DNA of 64,000 bases from contig CAJUFL010000016.1 of NCBI GenBank assembly GCA_910585605.1, positions 1-64,000 on the forward strand. Reading direction: 5' to 3'. This stretch comes from an uncultured Lachnospiraceae bacterium (GTDB lineage: Bacteria > Bacillota > Clostridia > Lachnospirales > Lachnospiraceae). The translations under genes and the position numbers were made by a program. Shown here piece by piece: positions 33,532 through 42,355 of this stretch (position 1 is its first letter; every line of letters starts with the position of its first letter). The notes below the pieces were generated by a model, which worked only from the letters and a program-made list of their open reading frames with translations, had not been told where the DNA came from and did no database searches.

Positions 33532-33603
33532 CTGGGGTACAAGGATTCGAACCTTGAAATGACGGAGTCAGAGTCCGTTGCCTTACCATTTGGCGATACC
33601 CCA
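33532..33603 (-). tRNA. tRNA-Gln (CTG)
   Basis: 72 bases on the minus strand. Acceptor stem TGGGGTA/TACCCCA with discriminator G, anticodon stem ACGGA/TCCGT with loop CTCTGAC (anticodon CTG), T-arm CAAGG-TTCGAAT-CCTTG. CCA is not encoded. It faces the WYL gene. Confidence 0.95.
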
Positions 33604-33631
33604 TTAAGATTTTTGTTACTCACAAGACACT

Positions 33632-33659
33632 ATTATACACATTTCAGAATAAAAATCAA
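33632..33659 (-). promoter_or_regulatory. Promoter of tRNA-Gln
   Basis: Minus strand: -35 TTGATT (33654-33659), 16-bp spacer, -10 TATAAT (33632-33637). Confidence 0.65.
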
Positions 33660-33740
33660 GAGAAAAATAAAAAATTATTTATTTATTTTGAATTTTGTTT
33701 TATACTATAAGCTGTTACAAATTTAGAAGGGGTAAAGAAT

Positions 33741-34460
33741 ATGTATGAAATGAAGCGGCAGATAACCTATTCCCAGGTGGCGAGTGATTTGAAAATGGAT
33801 ATGGCAGGGCTTGCGCATTTTTTTCAGGATTGTACGTTATTTCATTCAGAAACGATCGGAAAAGGGTTAGAAGAGGTACAAAGAAGCTGCACCGCATGGT
33901 TTTTGTCCGGATGGCAGATTGAAGCAGAGAGATACCCCGGGTTTAAAGAACAAATTACAGTAAGAACATGGCCTTATGATTTTAAGGGGATGTATGGTTA
34001 TCGTAATTTTGATATATTAGACGCTGGGGGCAGACAGATCGTAAAGGCAAATTCTATTTGGATTTTTATGGATTTAAAAAACATGCATCCGACAAGACCT
34101 TCAGATCAGGATTTGGCGGGTTATGATATGGAGCCTAAGCTGGAGATGGAATACGCCCCCAGAAAAATCAAGATAATAGAGGAAACATATCGGTCTAAGG
34201 ACACCGGACAAACTCCGATTATCGTGAAAAATTCCTTTCTGGATTCAAATTATCATGTAAATAATGGCAGGTATGTGGCAGAAGCCATGGATTTTATTCC
34301 GGAAGGAAAGAACGTCAAAAAAATGAGGGTGGACTATCGCAGGGCAGCGGCATTAGGAGATAAGATGTATCCCTCGGTCTATGTAAAAGATGATATCTGT
34401 CAGGTGGTTTTTTTAGATGAGGAGGGAATACCGTTTGTGATTATAGAAACTTCGGAATGA
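33741..34460 (+). CDS. Acyl-ACP thioesterase
   Basis: 239 aa, two hot-dog domains. The first shows WFLSGWQIEAERYPGFKEQITVRTWP and IWIFMD; the second VKNSFLDSNYHVNNGRYVAEA with the N and H residues of the FatA/FatB-type active site. The enzyme frees fatty acids from acyl carrier protein and so sets chain length. It lacks a plastid peptide, as expected in bacteria. AGAAGGGG precedes the ATG. Confidence 0.9.
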   Translation: MYEMKRQITYSQVASDLKMDMAGLAHFFQDCTLFHSETIGKGLEEVQRSCTAWFLSGWQIEAERYPGFKEQITVRTWPYDFKGMYGYRNFDILDAGGRQIVKANSIWIFMDLKNMHPTRPSDQDLAGYDMEPKLEMEYAPRKIKIIEETYRSKDTGQTPIIVKNSFLDSNYHVNNGRYVAEAMDFIPEGKNVKKMRVDYRRAAALGDKMYPSVYVKDDICQVVFLDEEGIPFVIIETSE

Positions 34461-34515
34461 ATTTTCCGTGAATGGAGTAATGGAATTAACAAGTCAAAAG
34501 AGAACAGGAGATAAT

Positions 34516-35349
34516 ATGATTGAGATTGGAAAGTGGCAGACCTTGCAGGTTGTCAGAAGTAAAGAATTTGGTGTGTATTTAGCACAGGAGAAAGGAGATA
34601 AGGATGCAGTACTTCTTCCGAGAAAGCAGGTTCCGGAAGGGTTGAAGGCGGGAGGAGAAATTGAGGTATTTGTATATCTGGATTCCTCTGACAGACCTAT
34701 TGCAACCGTGAATAAACCGCTTATTACGCTGGGCGAGATTGCAAAACTGAAGGTGGCTGGTATTAATAGTATAGGTGCATTTATGGACTGGGGACTGGAA
34801 AAGGACATCCTGATGCCGTTTAAGGAGATGGTTGGCAAGGTAAATGAGGGAAAAGAATATCTGGTATATATGTATATGGATAAAAGCAGTCGTCCCTGTG
34901 TATCAATGAGGCTATATGATCATTTATCTGTGGATTCCCCATATGCTAAGGGAGATCAGGTGGAAGGATATATATATCAGGTAAATGAAAATATAGGAGC
35001 ATTTGTGGCGGTAGATAATAAATACCAGGGAATGATTCCCAGACAGGAACTGCATAAAAAGGTGTATGTCGGGGATTCACTTTCTTTGCGTATCAGTGAA
35101 GTGAGGGAAGACGGAAAACTTAACCTTTCTGTGGGGAAGCCTGCATACCAGCAGATAGAAGAGGACAGTGAGATGGTTTATCAGACGATTCTCGCATTTG
35201 ACGGGGTACTGCCTTTTACGGACAAGGCATCGCCCCAGGTGATTGAAAGGGAACTGGGACTGAGTAAAAATGCATTTAAGCGTGCAATTGGAAGGCTGCT
35301 TAAGGAAGGCAGAGTTGAGATTAGCGAGCATTCTATTGTTGTAAAATAA
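34516..35349 (+). CDS. S1-domain RNA-binding protein, CvfB-like
   Basis: 277 aa from the ATG at 34516, which has CAGGAG five bases upstream; the ORF opens at 34468 without a site. Three S1-like folds (GEIAKLKVAGINSIGAFMDWG at 73-93 and another at 150-210) precede a C-terminal winged helix (GLSKNAFKRAIGRLLKEGRVEI). This is the CvfB/YitL order. CvfB affects virulence factor expression in Staphylococcus; the role here is unknown. Confidence 0.88.
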   Translation: MIEIGKWQTLQVVRSKEFGVYLAQEKGDKDAVLLPRKQVPEGLKAGGEIEVFVYLDSSDRPIATVNKPLITLGEIAKLKVAGINSIGAFMDWGLEKDILMPFKEMVGKVNEGKEYLVYMYMDKSSRPCVSMRLYDHLSVDSPYAKGDQVEGYIYQVNENIGAFVAVDNKYQGMIPRQELHKKVYVGDSLSLRISEVREDGKLNLSVGKPAYQQIEEDSEMVYQTILAFDGVLPFTDKASPQVIERELGLSKNAFKRAIGRLLKEGRVEISEHSIVVK

Positions 35350-35428
35350 AGGGTTTACTGTATATGAATGCAGTTTACTATATAAATGATAAAAATATTT
35401 AAATCATAAAAACAGGAGGACAAAAATT

Positions 35429-35809
35429 ATGAAAAATGTAGTAAAGACAGATAAGGCACTACAGGCGATAGGACCATATTCACAGGCGATAGAAGTAAAT
35501 GGTATGGTTTATACTTCAGGGGTTGTGCCGATTGATCCGGCGACCGGTAATGTGGTAGAGGGAGATATCAAAGTACAGGCAGTTCGTGTATTTGAGAGTA
35601 TGAAAGCGTTACTTGAGGCAGCGGGATCTAGCTGTGATGATGTGGTGAAGACTACGGTATTTATTAAGGATATGAATGATTTTGCTGCACTAAATGAGAT
35701 TTATGCCGATTATTTTACTGGTGATTTTCCAGCCCGTTCCTGCGTAGAGGTGGCGAGGCTTCCGAAGGATGTACTGATCGAAATGGAAGCGATTGCATTG
35801 AAGAAGTAG
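35429..35809 (+). CDS. ridA: RidA-family enamine/imine deaminase
   Basis: 126 aa. The RidA signature is complete: KALQAIGPYSQAIEVNGMVYTSG, TTVFIKDMNDF, and FPARSCVEVARLPKDVLIEMEAIA, with the arginine of PARS. The enzyme hydrolyses reactive 2-aminoacrylate and other enamines made by PLP enzymes. AGGAGG precedes the ATG. It is a single gene. Confidence 0.93.
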   Translation: MKNVVKTDKALQAIGPYSQAIEVNGMVYTSGVVPIDPATGNVVEGDIKVQAVRVFESMKALLEAAGSSCDDVVKTTVFIKDMNDFAALNEIYADYFTGDFPARSCVEVARLPKDVLIEMEAIALKK

Positions 35810-35844
35810 AAAATATGCCTATACATGGCAGATAGGAGTACATT

Positions 35845-36855
35845 ATGGAAATGGAAGAAACAAATGCAGCAGATGATACATGGAAGATGAATCCGCGGAA
35901 CAGTATGAAAAAGGCCGGTCTTTTTTTCTTTCTGCTAATGTTATTTGAATTGCCGGTATCTGTTTTGATTGCGATGGTGCAGTCAGTGTTTCCGGCAGGA
36001 TACAGTACCACGATATCGATTTTGATGACGCAGGGTTATCTTCTTTTGGGGGCAATTTTGTATCTGATCATTACCGGACAGCATTTTGTGGCAGATTTAC
36101 AGGTGAAAAAATACCGGATATCCACATTTTTTTTATCCTTGGTAGTCTTGATAACTGCATCGCCGATGGCGACCTGGCTGAATGTATTCAGCCAGCTGTT
36201 TGCAAAAAACCAGACCAGTGGTGCCATTTATCAGGTGACACAGAATGTTCCGATGTTTTTTGGGATAGTGATAATCGGATGTCTTCCGGGATTTATTGAG
36301 GAGACATTATATCGGGGGATTATGTTTACGGCATTTCGCAAGCGTTCCGTGCTGACAGGTATTATTGTGAGTGCTTTATCTTTTGGACTGATGCATATGA
36401 ACTTTAATCAGATATTGTATGCGATTTATCTTGGAGTCATATTTGCACTGATTGTAGAGGCTACCGGCTCTATTGTTTCCACGATGATTCTGCATATGTT
36501 GTTTAATGCGGTTAATACAAGCTATGTCTATATTCTGCCTAAGATGTATGAGTGGCTCGGCAGATATTCACAGGAATATGCAGATATGGATATAGAAGCT
36601 GTTTTTGAACAGACGCCTTCTAATACGAATCTTTTTTTGATGCTTGTAGTACTGGCACCTTTTGCGATAGGCGGTATTGTGCTGACAATCCTGCTCTTGA
36701 AGGCAATTGCGGGGATTAATAAGCGTCCCTTTACATGGGCATATCTCCGTGACAGGGAGAAAGGGGTAGAAAAAAACGGTCCCGTTACTATTTTCCTGAT
36801 ACTTGGCTGGGCTTTTTGCATTGTTATCGCTGTCATGAATATGCTTGGAGGATGA
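35845..36855 (+). CDS. CPBP-family intramembrane metalloprotease
   Basis: 336 aa, about eight helices. The CPBP (CAAX protease and bacteriocin-processing) motifs are EETLYRG near residue 152, a SALSFGLMHMNFNQ motif with the metal His near 180, and HMLFNAVNTS near 220. The glutamates and histidines needed for activity are intact. Roles include prenyl-protein processing and self-immunity to bacteriocins. A related CPBP domain is fused to the permease two genes downstream. Confidence 0.9.
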   Translation: MEMEETNAADDTWKMNPRNSMKKAGLFFFLLMLFELPVSVLIAMVQSVFPAGYSTTISILMTQGYLLLGAILYLIITGQHFVADLQVKKYRISTFFLSLVVLITASPMATWLNVFSQLFAKNQTSGAIYQVTQNVPMFFGIVIIGCLPGFIEETLYRGIMFTAFRKRSVLTGIIVSALSFGLMHMNFNQILYAIYLGVIFALIVEATGSIVSTMILHMLFNAVNTSYVYILPKMYEWLGRYSQEYADMDIEAVFEQTPSNTNLFLMLVVLAPFAIGGIVLTILLLKAIAGINKRPFTWAYLRDREKGVEKNGPVTIFLILGWAFCIVIAVMNMLGG

Positions 36856-36928
36856 AAGTGGTTAAAGTGGTTGTTTAGGCACACTTTACCGGCAGCAGTG
36901 CCTGGCGGGTAAAGAAGGAGGAATTGAT

Positions 36929-37696
36929 TTGATAGAGGCTAGGGAACTTACAAAACAGTTTGTCAGAACTCAGAAAAAGGGAAAAAAAGAGGAGTTTTTT
37001 GCGGTGAACAGAGTGAGTTTTACTGCTGCCAAAGGAGAAATATTGGGTATTTTAGGTCCCAATGGAGCAGGAAAGACGACATTGCTTCGCATGCTGGGGT
37101 CTTTGATGGAACCCACCAGCGGGCAGGTAGTGATAACGGATAAAAACCATACGCAGATTACCGAAAAAGAAACTTTAAAAAAATATATCGGTTATCTTTC
37201 GGAAAATACAAAGCTTTATGGCAGGTTTACGGTGAGGGAACTGCTTTCTGTGTTTGGGGAATTGTATGGATTTTCGAGAGAAGAAATAGAACAGAGGATT
37301 GATCAGACCTGTGATTTGCTGAATATGGCAGAGTTTTTGGATAACCGGATTGAAAAACTTTCTACAGGACAAAAACAAAGAACCTCTATTGCCAGATGTC
37401 TGGTACATGATCCGGATATCTATATATTTGATGAACCTACTCTGGGGCTGGATATCATAAGCTCAAAGGCAATTATTGATTTTATGAAACAGGAAAGAGG
37501 AAGAGGGAAGAGTGTTCTTTATTCCACGCATTATATGGAAGAAGCCGAATTTTTGTGTGACCGTATCATTATGATTGATAAAGGAGAAATTATTGCTTCC
37601 GGGACACCAAAGGAATTGAAAGAAGCCACAGGCACGGGTAATCTTCGGGATACCTTCTTTGCGTATATGAAAGGAGAAACTGGAGATGAATTATAA
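36929..37696 (+). CDS. ABC transporter ATP-binding protein (NatA-like)
   Basis: 255 aa. Walker A GPNGAGKTTL, signature KLSTGQKQRTSIARCL, Walker B IYIFDEPTLGLD and H-loop YSTHYMEEAE are intact. The closest known type is NatA of the sodium-extruding NatAB. It begins with TTG at 36929 behind AAGAAGGAGG and overlaps the permease gene by 11 bases, so the two are one unit. Substrate unknown. Confidence 0.92.
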   Translation: MIEARELTKQFVRTQKKGKKEEFFAVNRVSFTAAKGEILGILGPNGAGKTTLLRMLGSLMEPTSGQVVITDKNHTQITEKETLKKYIGYLSENTKLYGRFTVRELLSVFGELYGFSREEIEQRIDQTCDLLNMAEFLDNRIEKLSTGQKQRTSIARCLVHDPDIYIFDEPTLGLDIISSKAIIDFMKQERGRGKSVLYSTHYMEEAEFLCDRIIMIDKGEIIASGTPKELKEATGTGNLRDTFFAYMKGETGDEL

Positions 37697-39719
37697 ACAG
37701 CTACGGACTCTTTATAAGAAAGAAATTATGGATGTCATCAGGGATAAAAAAACGGTCCTTACTATGGTAGTGCTGCCCGTGATTTTGTATCCTGTGCTGT
37801 TTCTGGTCATTATGCAGGTGATGACAATGATCAGTACTGCCCAGCAGGAGAGAACTTATTATATAGCATATGATAAGGTGGCAGATCAGGAACGCCAGGC
37901 ATTGAATGACTGGATTGCAGGGGATGAGGATAAGCTGGAGTATGTGATAAAAGAAGTGGAATCGGAGGATCCGGAAAAGGATCTGGATAACGAGATAATA
38001 GATGCGTTTATTACAGCCTCTGTGACACAAAGCCAGATAATATACGAGGTTCATTATCTGTCGGCTGTGACGAATTCCGTGACAGTAATGGATATGTTGC
38101 AAGAAGAGATTGAATCCTATTCAAAAAAGATTGCGGAAATGAATGTCAGGAAAGAGGGACTGGATATTGAAAAAGTTTTATATCCGGTAAAGGTAAAAAA
38201 TACTGACCGATCCAGTAATGAGAGTTCTATCGGAAGTATTCTGGGAAGTATCATTCCTTTTCTTTTGATTACCAGTATTTTGATGGGCTCGATGTATCCT
38301 GCCATTGATGCGACTGCGGGAGAGAAAGAGCGGGGGACACTGGAAACATTGCTGACGCTTCCGATTGGAAATATGGAGCTGATCATGAGTAAATTTTTCT
38401 CTGTAGCAACGGTAGCCGTGGTATCTGTATTTATTAATGTGTTGTCTATGGGAGGGATAGCAGCATATCTGTATGCGACCATTCATGCACTTTCAAAAGG
38501 GGCAGGAGAATTCCGTCTGGGAAGCTTTGTGCCGGCAATCATAATCTCTTTTATCTGTATCATAGCGTTCGCCCTGTTTATGAGTGCACTGGTGATGTGT
38601 GTCTGCGCATTTGCCAAGAGTTTTAAAGAGGCAAATAACTATATTACGCCGCTGACACTGGTGGTGATCCTTACCGGATATATTGGGTTTATCCCCAATA
38701 TTGAATTGACTGCCAAAACAGCATTGATTCCTGTGGCCAATATCTGTCTGTTAATGAAAAATCTTCTGGTATTTAAGTATGATTTTACGCTGATCTTAAT
38801 GGTTTTGTTAAGCAATATTATATATGCATTTATTGCAGTCTGGTTTTTAGGAAAGATTTATAATAGTGAATCTATCTTATTTGGGGAGTCAGCCAGCGGA
38901 ATCAAGCTGTTTGAGAGAAGGAAAAATATTAAAAAAGGAAGTCTGCCTACAATACAGGAAAGTCTTTTGATTCTGATAGTGGCATTGCTTTTGATGGTTT
39001 ATGTAGGTGGCATTATGAGTCTGTCTGAGCCTTTAATGGGTGTGATCCTGCCACAGTTTTTCATCGGTGTGCTTCCGGTGCTTGCCTGTATTTATATTAA
39101 AGGCAATCCCAAAGTAATTTTTGGACTGAGGCTTCCCAAAGGTAGAGATATCATAGGAGCATTTTGCCTTTATCTCGGACTGGGCAGCTTTACGTTGCTG
39201 TTAAGCAATCTGCTGGGGTATTTATTTCCGGAAAGCAGCCAGGGGCTAAATGAAGAATATCTAAAGCTTTTGGACGGAGTATCTTTTGTCCCGGCACTTT
39301 TATTGATAGCTTTTGTTCCAGCTGTCTGTGAGGAACTGCTGTTTAGAGGGTATATGCTTACTGCATTCAGGCAGAAAATGGATGTTTCCAAGGCGGTTTT
39401 TTTTGTATCGGTTTTGTTTGGCATCAGTCATATGAGTTTGATCAAATTGATACCGACAGCGTTTTTGGGGGCAGGCTTAGCCTATGCCATGTATAGAAGC
39501 AAAAGCATATTTGCCTCCGCCATGATGCATTTTCTTAATAATGCATTTTCGGTATTTGTTTTATATTATGGAGATAGGATTGCATTTTTTAATGACGAAA
39601 AATCAGGTGTGTTCTTTCTGATAGGACTAGGTGTGATGGCGGTCGTATTTACGCCTGTCGGAATCCAGCTGCTGAAAGGGAAGAAGACAATAGAAAAGAA
39701 GGAGCCTTTTACGGAATAG
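37686..39719 (+). CDS. ABC permease fused to a CPBP intramembrane protease domain
   Basis: 677 aa. Residues 1-400 form a NatB-like ABC-2 permease: a first helix near 25-45, a large outside loop to about 175, then five to six helices (ILMGSMYPAIDATAGEKERGTLETLL is the coupling region). Residues 430-670 are a CPBP protease with CEELLFRGYMLTAFRQKM, GISHMSLIK and MHFLNNAFSVF. Such fusions occur in clostridia. A free CPBP gene is just upstream. The fusion suggests export coupled to cleavage of a substrate or of a peptide; that is inference. Confidence 0.9.
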   Translation: MNYKQLRTLYKKEIMDVIRDKKTVLTMVVLPVILYPVLFLVIMQVMTMISTAQQERTYYIAYDKVADQERQALNDWIAGDEDKLEYVIKEVESEDPEKDLDNEIIDAFITASVTQSQIIYEVHYLSAVTNSVTVMDMLQEEIESYSKKIAEMNVRKEGLDIEKVLYPVKVKNTDRSSNESSIGSILGSIIPFLLITSILMGSMYPAIDATAGEKERGTLETLLTLPIGNMELIMSKFFSVATVAVVSVFINVLSMGGIAAYLYATIHALSKGAGEFRLGSFVPAIIISFICIIAFALFMSALVMCVCAFAKSFKEANNYITPLTLVVILTGYIGFIPNIELTAKTALIPVANICLLMKNLLVFKYDFTLILMVLLSNIIYAFIAVWFLGKIYNSESILFGESASGIKLFERRKNIKKGSLPTIQESLLILIVALLLMVYVGGIMSLSEPLMGVILPQFFIGVLPVLACIYIKGNPKVIFGLRLPKGRDIIGAFCLYLGLGSFTLLLSNLLGYLFPESSQGLNEEYLKLLDGVSFVPALLLIAFVPAVCEELLFRGYMLTAFRQKMDVSKAVFFVSVLFGISHMSLIKLIPTAFLGAGLAYAMYRSKSIFASAMMHFLNNAFSVFVLYYGDRIAFFNDEKSGVFFLIGLGVMAVVFTPVGIQLLKGKKTIEKKEPFTE

Positions 39720-39770
39720 TATAAGAGGCAGTATATGCATTCTTTAGGTAGGTACGTTTTTATAAGTAAC

Positions 39771-39818
39771 AAAGGTACTGTCTGATTGTGTAAAAAGTGA
39801 AATCAGACAGTACCTTTT
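39771..39818. terminator. Bidirectional terminator between the ABC permease and hsp20
   Basis: A 17-bp perfect stem, AAAGGTACTGTCTGATT with AATCAGACAGTACCTTT, serves both converging genes. Confidence 0.92.
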
Positions 39819-39843
39819 GGTTTAAGGGGTGCTGGAAATGCAT

Positions 39844-40281
39844 TTATTCAATTGCGATATACCGGTTTTCCTCTACTTTAGGCTGTTCTTTGATCTTGGG
39901 AACAGTAATGGAAAGGATACCATTGTTGAAAGCCGCATGAATATCCTCCTGGGTAACCTGGTCGCCAACATAGAAGCTGCGCTGGCACTTTCCGGTGAAA
40001 CATTCCTTGCGGATATATTTACCGTTTTTATCCTTAATCTCGTTGTCTGCATGTCTCTCTGCTTCAATGGTGAGATAGCCGTCCTTCAGACTGGCTGAAA
40101 CATCTTCTTTTTCGTATCCCGGAAGTTCGATTCCTAATTCATACTTATCCTCAAATTCTTTGATATCTGTATTCATCAGGTCTCTGGAATTGGCGGAATG
40201 AATCAGATTTCCATTTGGTCTGTAAGTGTCATTGAAAAAATTGTCAAATAAATCATTTGCGAAGATACTTGGTACTAACAT
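39844..40281 (-). CDS. Hsp20/alpha-crystallin small heat shock protein
   Basis: 145 aa. The alpha-crystallin domain spans about 40-130: NTDIKEFEDKYELGIELPGYEKEDVSASLKDGYLTIEAE then GKYIRKECFTGKCQRSFYVGD and NGILSITVPK, ending in the IxI-like tail YIAIE. It holds unfolded proteins for refolding. AGGAGG precedes the start. Upstream is a CIRCE operator, so HrcA should repress it; the roughly 100-base leader carries two short hairpins. Confidence 0.93.
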   Translation of the reverse strand: MLVPSIFANDLFDNFFNDTYRPNGNLIHSANSRDLMNTDIKEFEDKYELGIELPGYEKEDVSASLKDGYLTIEAERHADNEIKDKNGKYIRKECFTGKCQRSFYVGDQVTQEDIHAAFNNGILSITVPKIKEQPKVEENRYIAIE

Positions 40282-40379
40282 AATAAATTCCTCCTTTTTT
40301 GAATGTCTATAGATTAGTCTGTAGACTTTTTTTATTATTATTCCGGTTAGTTTTTTGTAATTTCCTAACCTGTAATTAT

Positions 40380-40422
40380 GTTATAGCACTTATTATTAGC
40401 ACTGTCAAGAGGTGAGTGCTAA
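40380..40422 (-). promoter_or_regulatory. CIRCE operator and promoter of hsp20
   Basis: On the + strand TTAGCACTG (40396-40404), 9 bases, GAGTGCTAA (40414-40422), one mismatch to the HrcA-binding CIRCE consensus. On the minus strand -35 TTGACA (40403-40408), 17-bp spacer, -10 TATAAC (40380-40385); CIRCE covers the -35 box. This indicates HrcA repression. Confidence 0.93.
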
Positions 40423-40553
40423 TTTTTTAAAATTTATGGAGAGTGCAAGCAAAATGAATGAAAAAACATAAAAAAATATATAAAAAACTGACAATTTCAA
40501 AGATATCAAAAAAAATTGCATTTATTAAGTAAAAATAAAGATTCAACAAATTC

Positions 40554-40577
40554 CGACAAAACTATTGATTTTTGTCG
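40554..40577 (+). promoter_or_regulatory. Perfect dyad upstream of the deacetylase gene
   Basis: CGACAAAA (40554-40561), 8 bases, TTTTGTCG (40570-40577). Each arm resembles a Spo0A box (TTTGTCRAAA). TTGTCG could be a -35 box with TAATAT about 18 bases later, so a bound factor would sit on the promoter. Confidence 0.45.
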
Positions 40578-40652
40578 ATTTGGAACATAATATAGTAATA
40601 TACGAGCAGTCAATTTACATATGGATTTGGATGTAAAGGGAAGGTGGATGTT

Positions 40653-42197
40653 ATGAATAGAGTATATGATGCGAAGCTGCAAGAAAGAAAGCTGCAAGGA
40701 AGAAAGCTGACAGGAGTACTTTTTTTGTTGATTGTCGGATTACTGTTTATGGGGAAAAGGGTTGATGCACATGGTGCATTTACTATAGAGAGCCGGATTG
40801 ACGGTTATCAAAGTGTATTACTGCAATGGGAATCTGACCGGGAGGATTATATTTATCAAATACAACGGGCACACAAGAAAACAGGTCCTTTTGAGACGTT
40901 AACATCAATATCAGGGCAAACGGGAGTAGTTTCCAGCTATGATCATGATGTTGTGCTTGGAGATACGTATTATTATAAAGTAGTAAAGGTTACCGAGAAT
41001 CAGGCAGTAGAGGAGAGCCAGGTGATTAAAATGAAAATATTGCTGCCGGCACCCGTAAATGTTAATATCGTAAAATTAGAAGAAGAACAAATAAAACTTT
41101 CATGGAATAAAGTAGAAGGTGCAACAGGCTATATTATTTATAGAAGTAATAACAAGGAAAAAGGGTTTAAAAAAATAGGGGAAACGGCAAAGGCAAAATT
41201 TATGGATAAAAATGTAAAAGGGGGTGCACTCTATTATAGAGTTAAAGCGGTCAAAAAGAAGCGAAAACCGGTTTCCGGTAATCCCAGTGATACGGTATCT
41301 GTTTATTTAAAACCATGTGTTCCGGTGGTAATGGGAAGCTATGAGAAAAATAAGATAAAGATTACATGGAAAAAGTCAGAGGGGGCAGATACTTATTATG
41401 TTTATAAGAAGAACAGTAAAGGAACTTATAAAAAGTTAGGTACGACAAATAAATTATATTTTACGGATAAAAAGGTGAAAAAAGGAAATTATTATGAATA
41501 TAAGGTAACAGCAGCATACAGCAGAGAAGGAATAACCAGGAAAAGTAAAAAGAGCAGAGCGTGTAAGGTTCTGGCCGATGTCTTTGATCCTGATAAAAAG
41601 ATGGTTGCACTGACATTTGATGACGGTCCGGGGAGATATACGGAAGATATTGTAAACTGCCTGAAAAAGAATAACGGAAAAGCAACCTTTTTTGTGCTGG
41701 GCTGCAATGTGGATTCTTATAAAAATGCTTTGAAAGCAGCAGATAAGATAGGATGCCAGATAGGAAATCATTCCTATAATCATAAGATTCTTACTAAATT
41801 ATCTGAAAAGGAAATCCGGGAGCAGATTAGCCAGACGGATACAAAGGTAAAAAATGTAATCGGAAAGACACCGGATTTAGTGAGAACGCCGGGAGGTGCC
41901 ATTAGTGATACTGTAAATAGTACTGTTGGTAAACCGATTATTTTATGGTCGATTGATACCTTAGACTGGAAAACAAGAAGCAAGGATAAAACGATTAAGG
42001 CGGTTATGCGTGATATAAAAGATGGGGACATTGTTTTAATGCATGATATCTATGAGCCTACAAAAAATGCTGCCTGTTTTCTGATTCCCAAGCTTAAGCA
42101 GGAGGGGTATCAGCTTGTGACGGTCGGCGAGCTGGCTAAATATCGCGGTTATGCCTTAAAAAAAGGTACCGTATATCGCAGACTGCGTAGAAAATGA
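40653..42197 (+). CDS. Exported polysaccharide deacetylase with fibronectin-like repeats
   Basis: 514 aa from the ATG at 40653. A signal peptide (residues 15-40, GVLFLLIVGLLFMGKRVDA) is followed by three repeated beta modules of about 90 residues (45-310, each with a W-x-K/S, YxxYR and YYKV pattern) like fibronectin type III. The NodB domain is at 318-500: TFDDGP with D324, H373 and H377 (GNHSYNHK) for metal, and RTPGGA. The enzyme should deacetylate peptidoglycan or chitin-like polymers. It likely acts at the cell wall. Confidence 0.92.
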   Translation: MNRVYDAKLQERKLQGRKLTGVLFLLIVGLLFMGKRVDAHGAFTIESRIDGYQSVLLQWESDREDYIYQIQRAHKKTGPFETLTSISGQTGVVSSYDHDVVLGDTYYYKVVKVTENQAVEESQVIKMKILLPAPVNVNIVKLEEEQIKLSWNKVEGATGYIIYRSNNKEKGFKKIGETAKAKFMDKNVKGGALYYRVKAVKKKRKPVSGNPSDTVSVYLKPCVPVVMGSYEKNKIKITWKKSEGADTYYVYKKNSKGTYKKLGTTNKLYFTDKKVKKGNYYEYKVTAAYSREGITRKSKKSRACKVLADVFDPDKKMVALTFDDGPGRYTEDIVNCLKKNNGKATFFVLGCNVDSYKNALKAADKIGCQIGNHSYNHKILTKLSEKEIREQISQTDTKVKNVIGKTPDLVRTPGGAISDTVNSTVGKPIILWSIDTLDWKTRSKDKTIKAVMRDIKDGDIVLMHDIYEPTKNAACFLIPKLKQEGYQLVTVGELAKYRGYALKKGTVYRRLRRK

Positions 42198-42206
42198 TAG
42201 AAAGAT

Positions 42207-42261
42207 AAAACTGCCGTTTTATGTGAATTATTTATATATTTCATGCAGCGGCAGTTTTTTT
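42207..42261 (+). terminator. Terminator after the deacetylase gene
   Basis: AAAACTGCCG (42207-42216) pairs with CGGCAGTTTT (42249-42258), followed by T-run. Confidence 0.82.
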
Positions 42262-42355
42262 GCAAGTAACTTCTTTTTGGAGTATATTACTGGACTAAGG
42301 TCTACTATTGTGCTAATATATATCAAAAGATGGAATCTATACAAAGGAGGATAAA

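Noticed and set aside
33466..33726. 86-codon open frame across tRNA-Gln
   Set aside because: It crosses the terminator and the tRNA gene on the opposite strand and has no ribosome site.
40281..40395. RNA thermometer in the hsp20 leader
   Set aside because: The short stems do not pair with the AGGAGG site, so no ROSE or fourU element can be shown.
41040..41570. Tandem DNA repeat in the deacetylase gene
   Set aside because: The periodicity is at protein level (fibronectin-like modules); the DNA copies are too diverged to be a nucleotide repeat.
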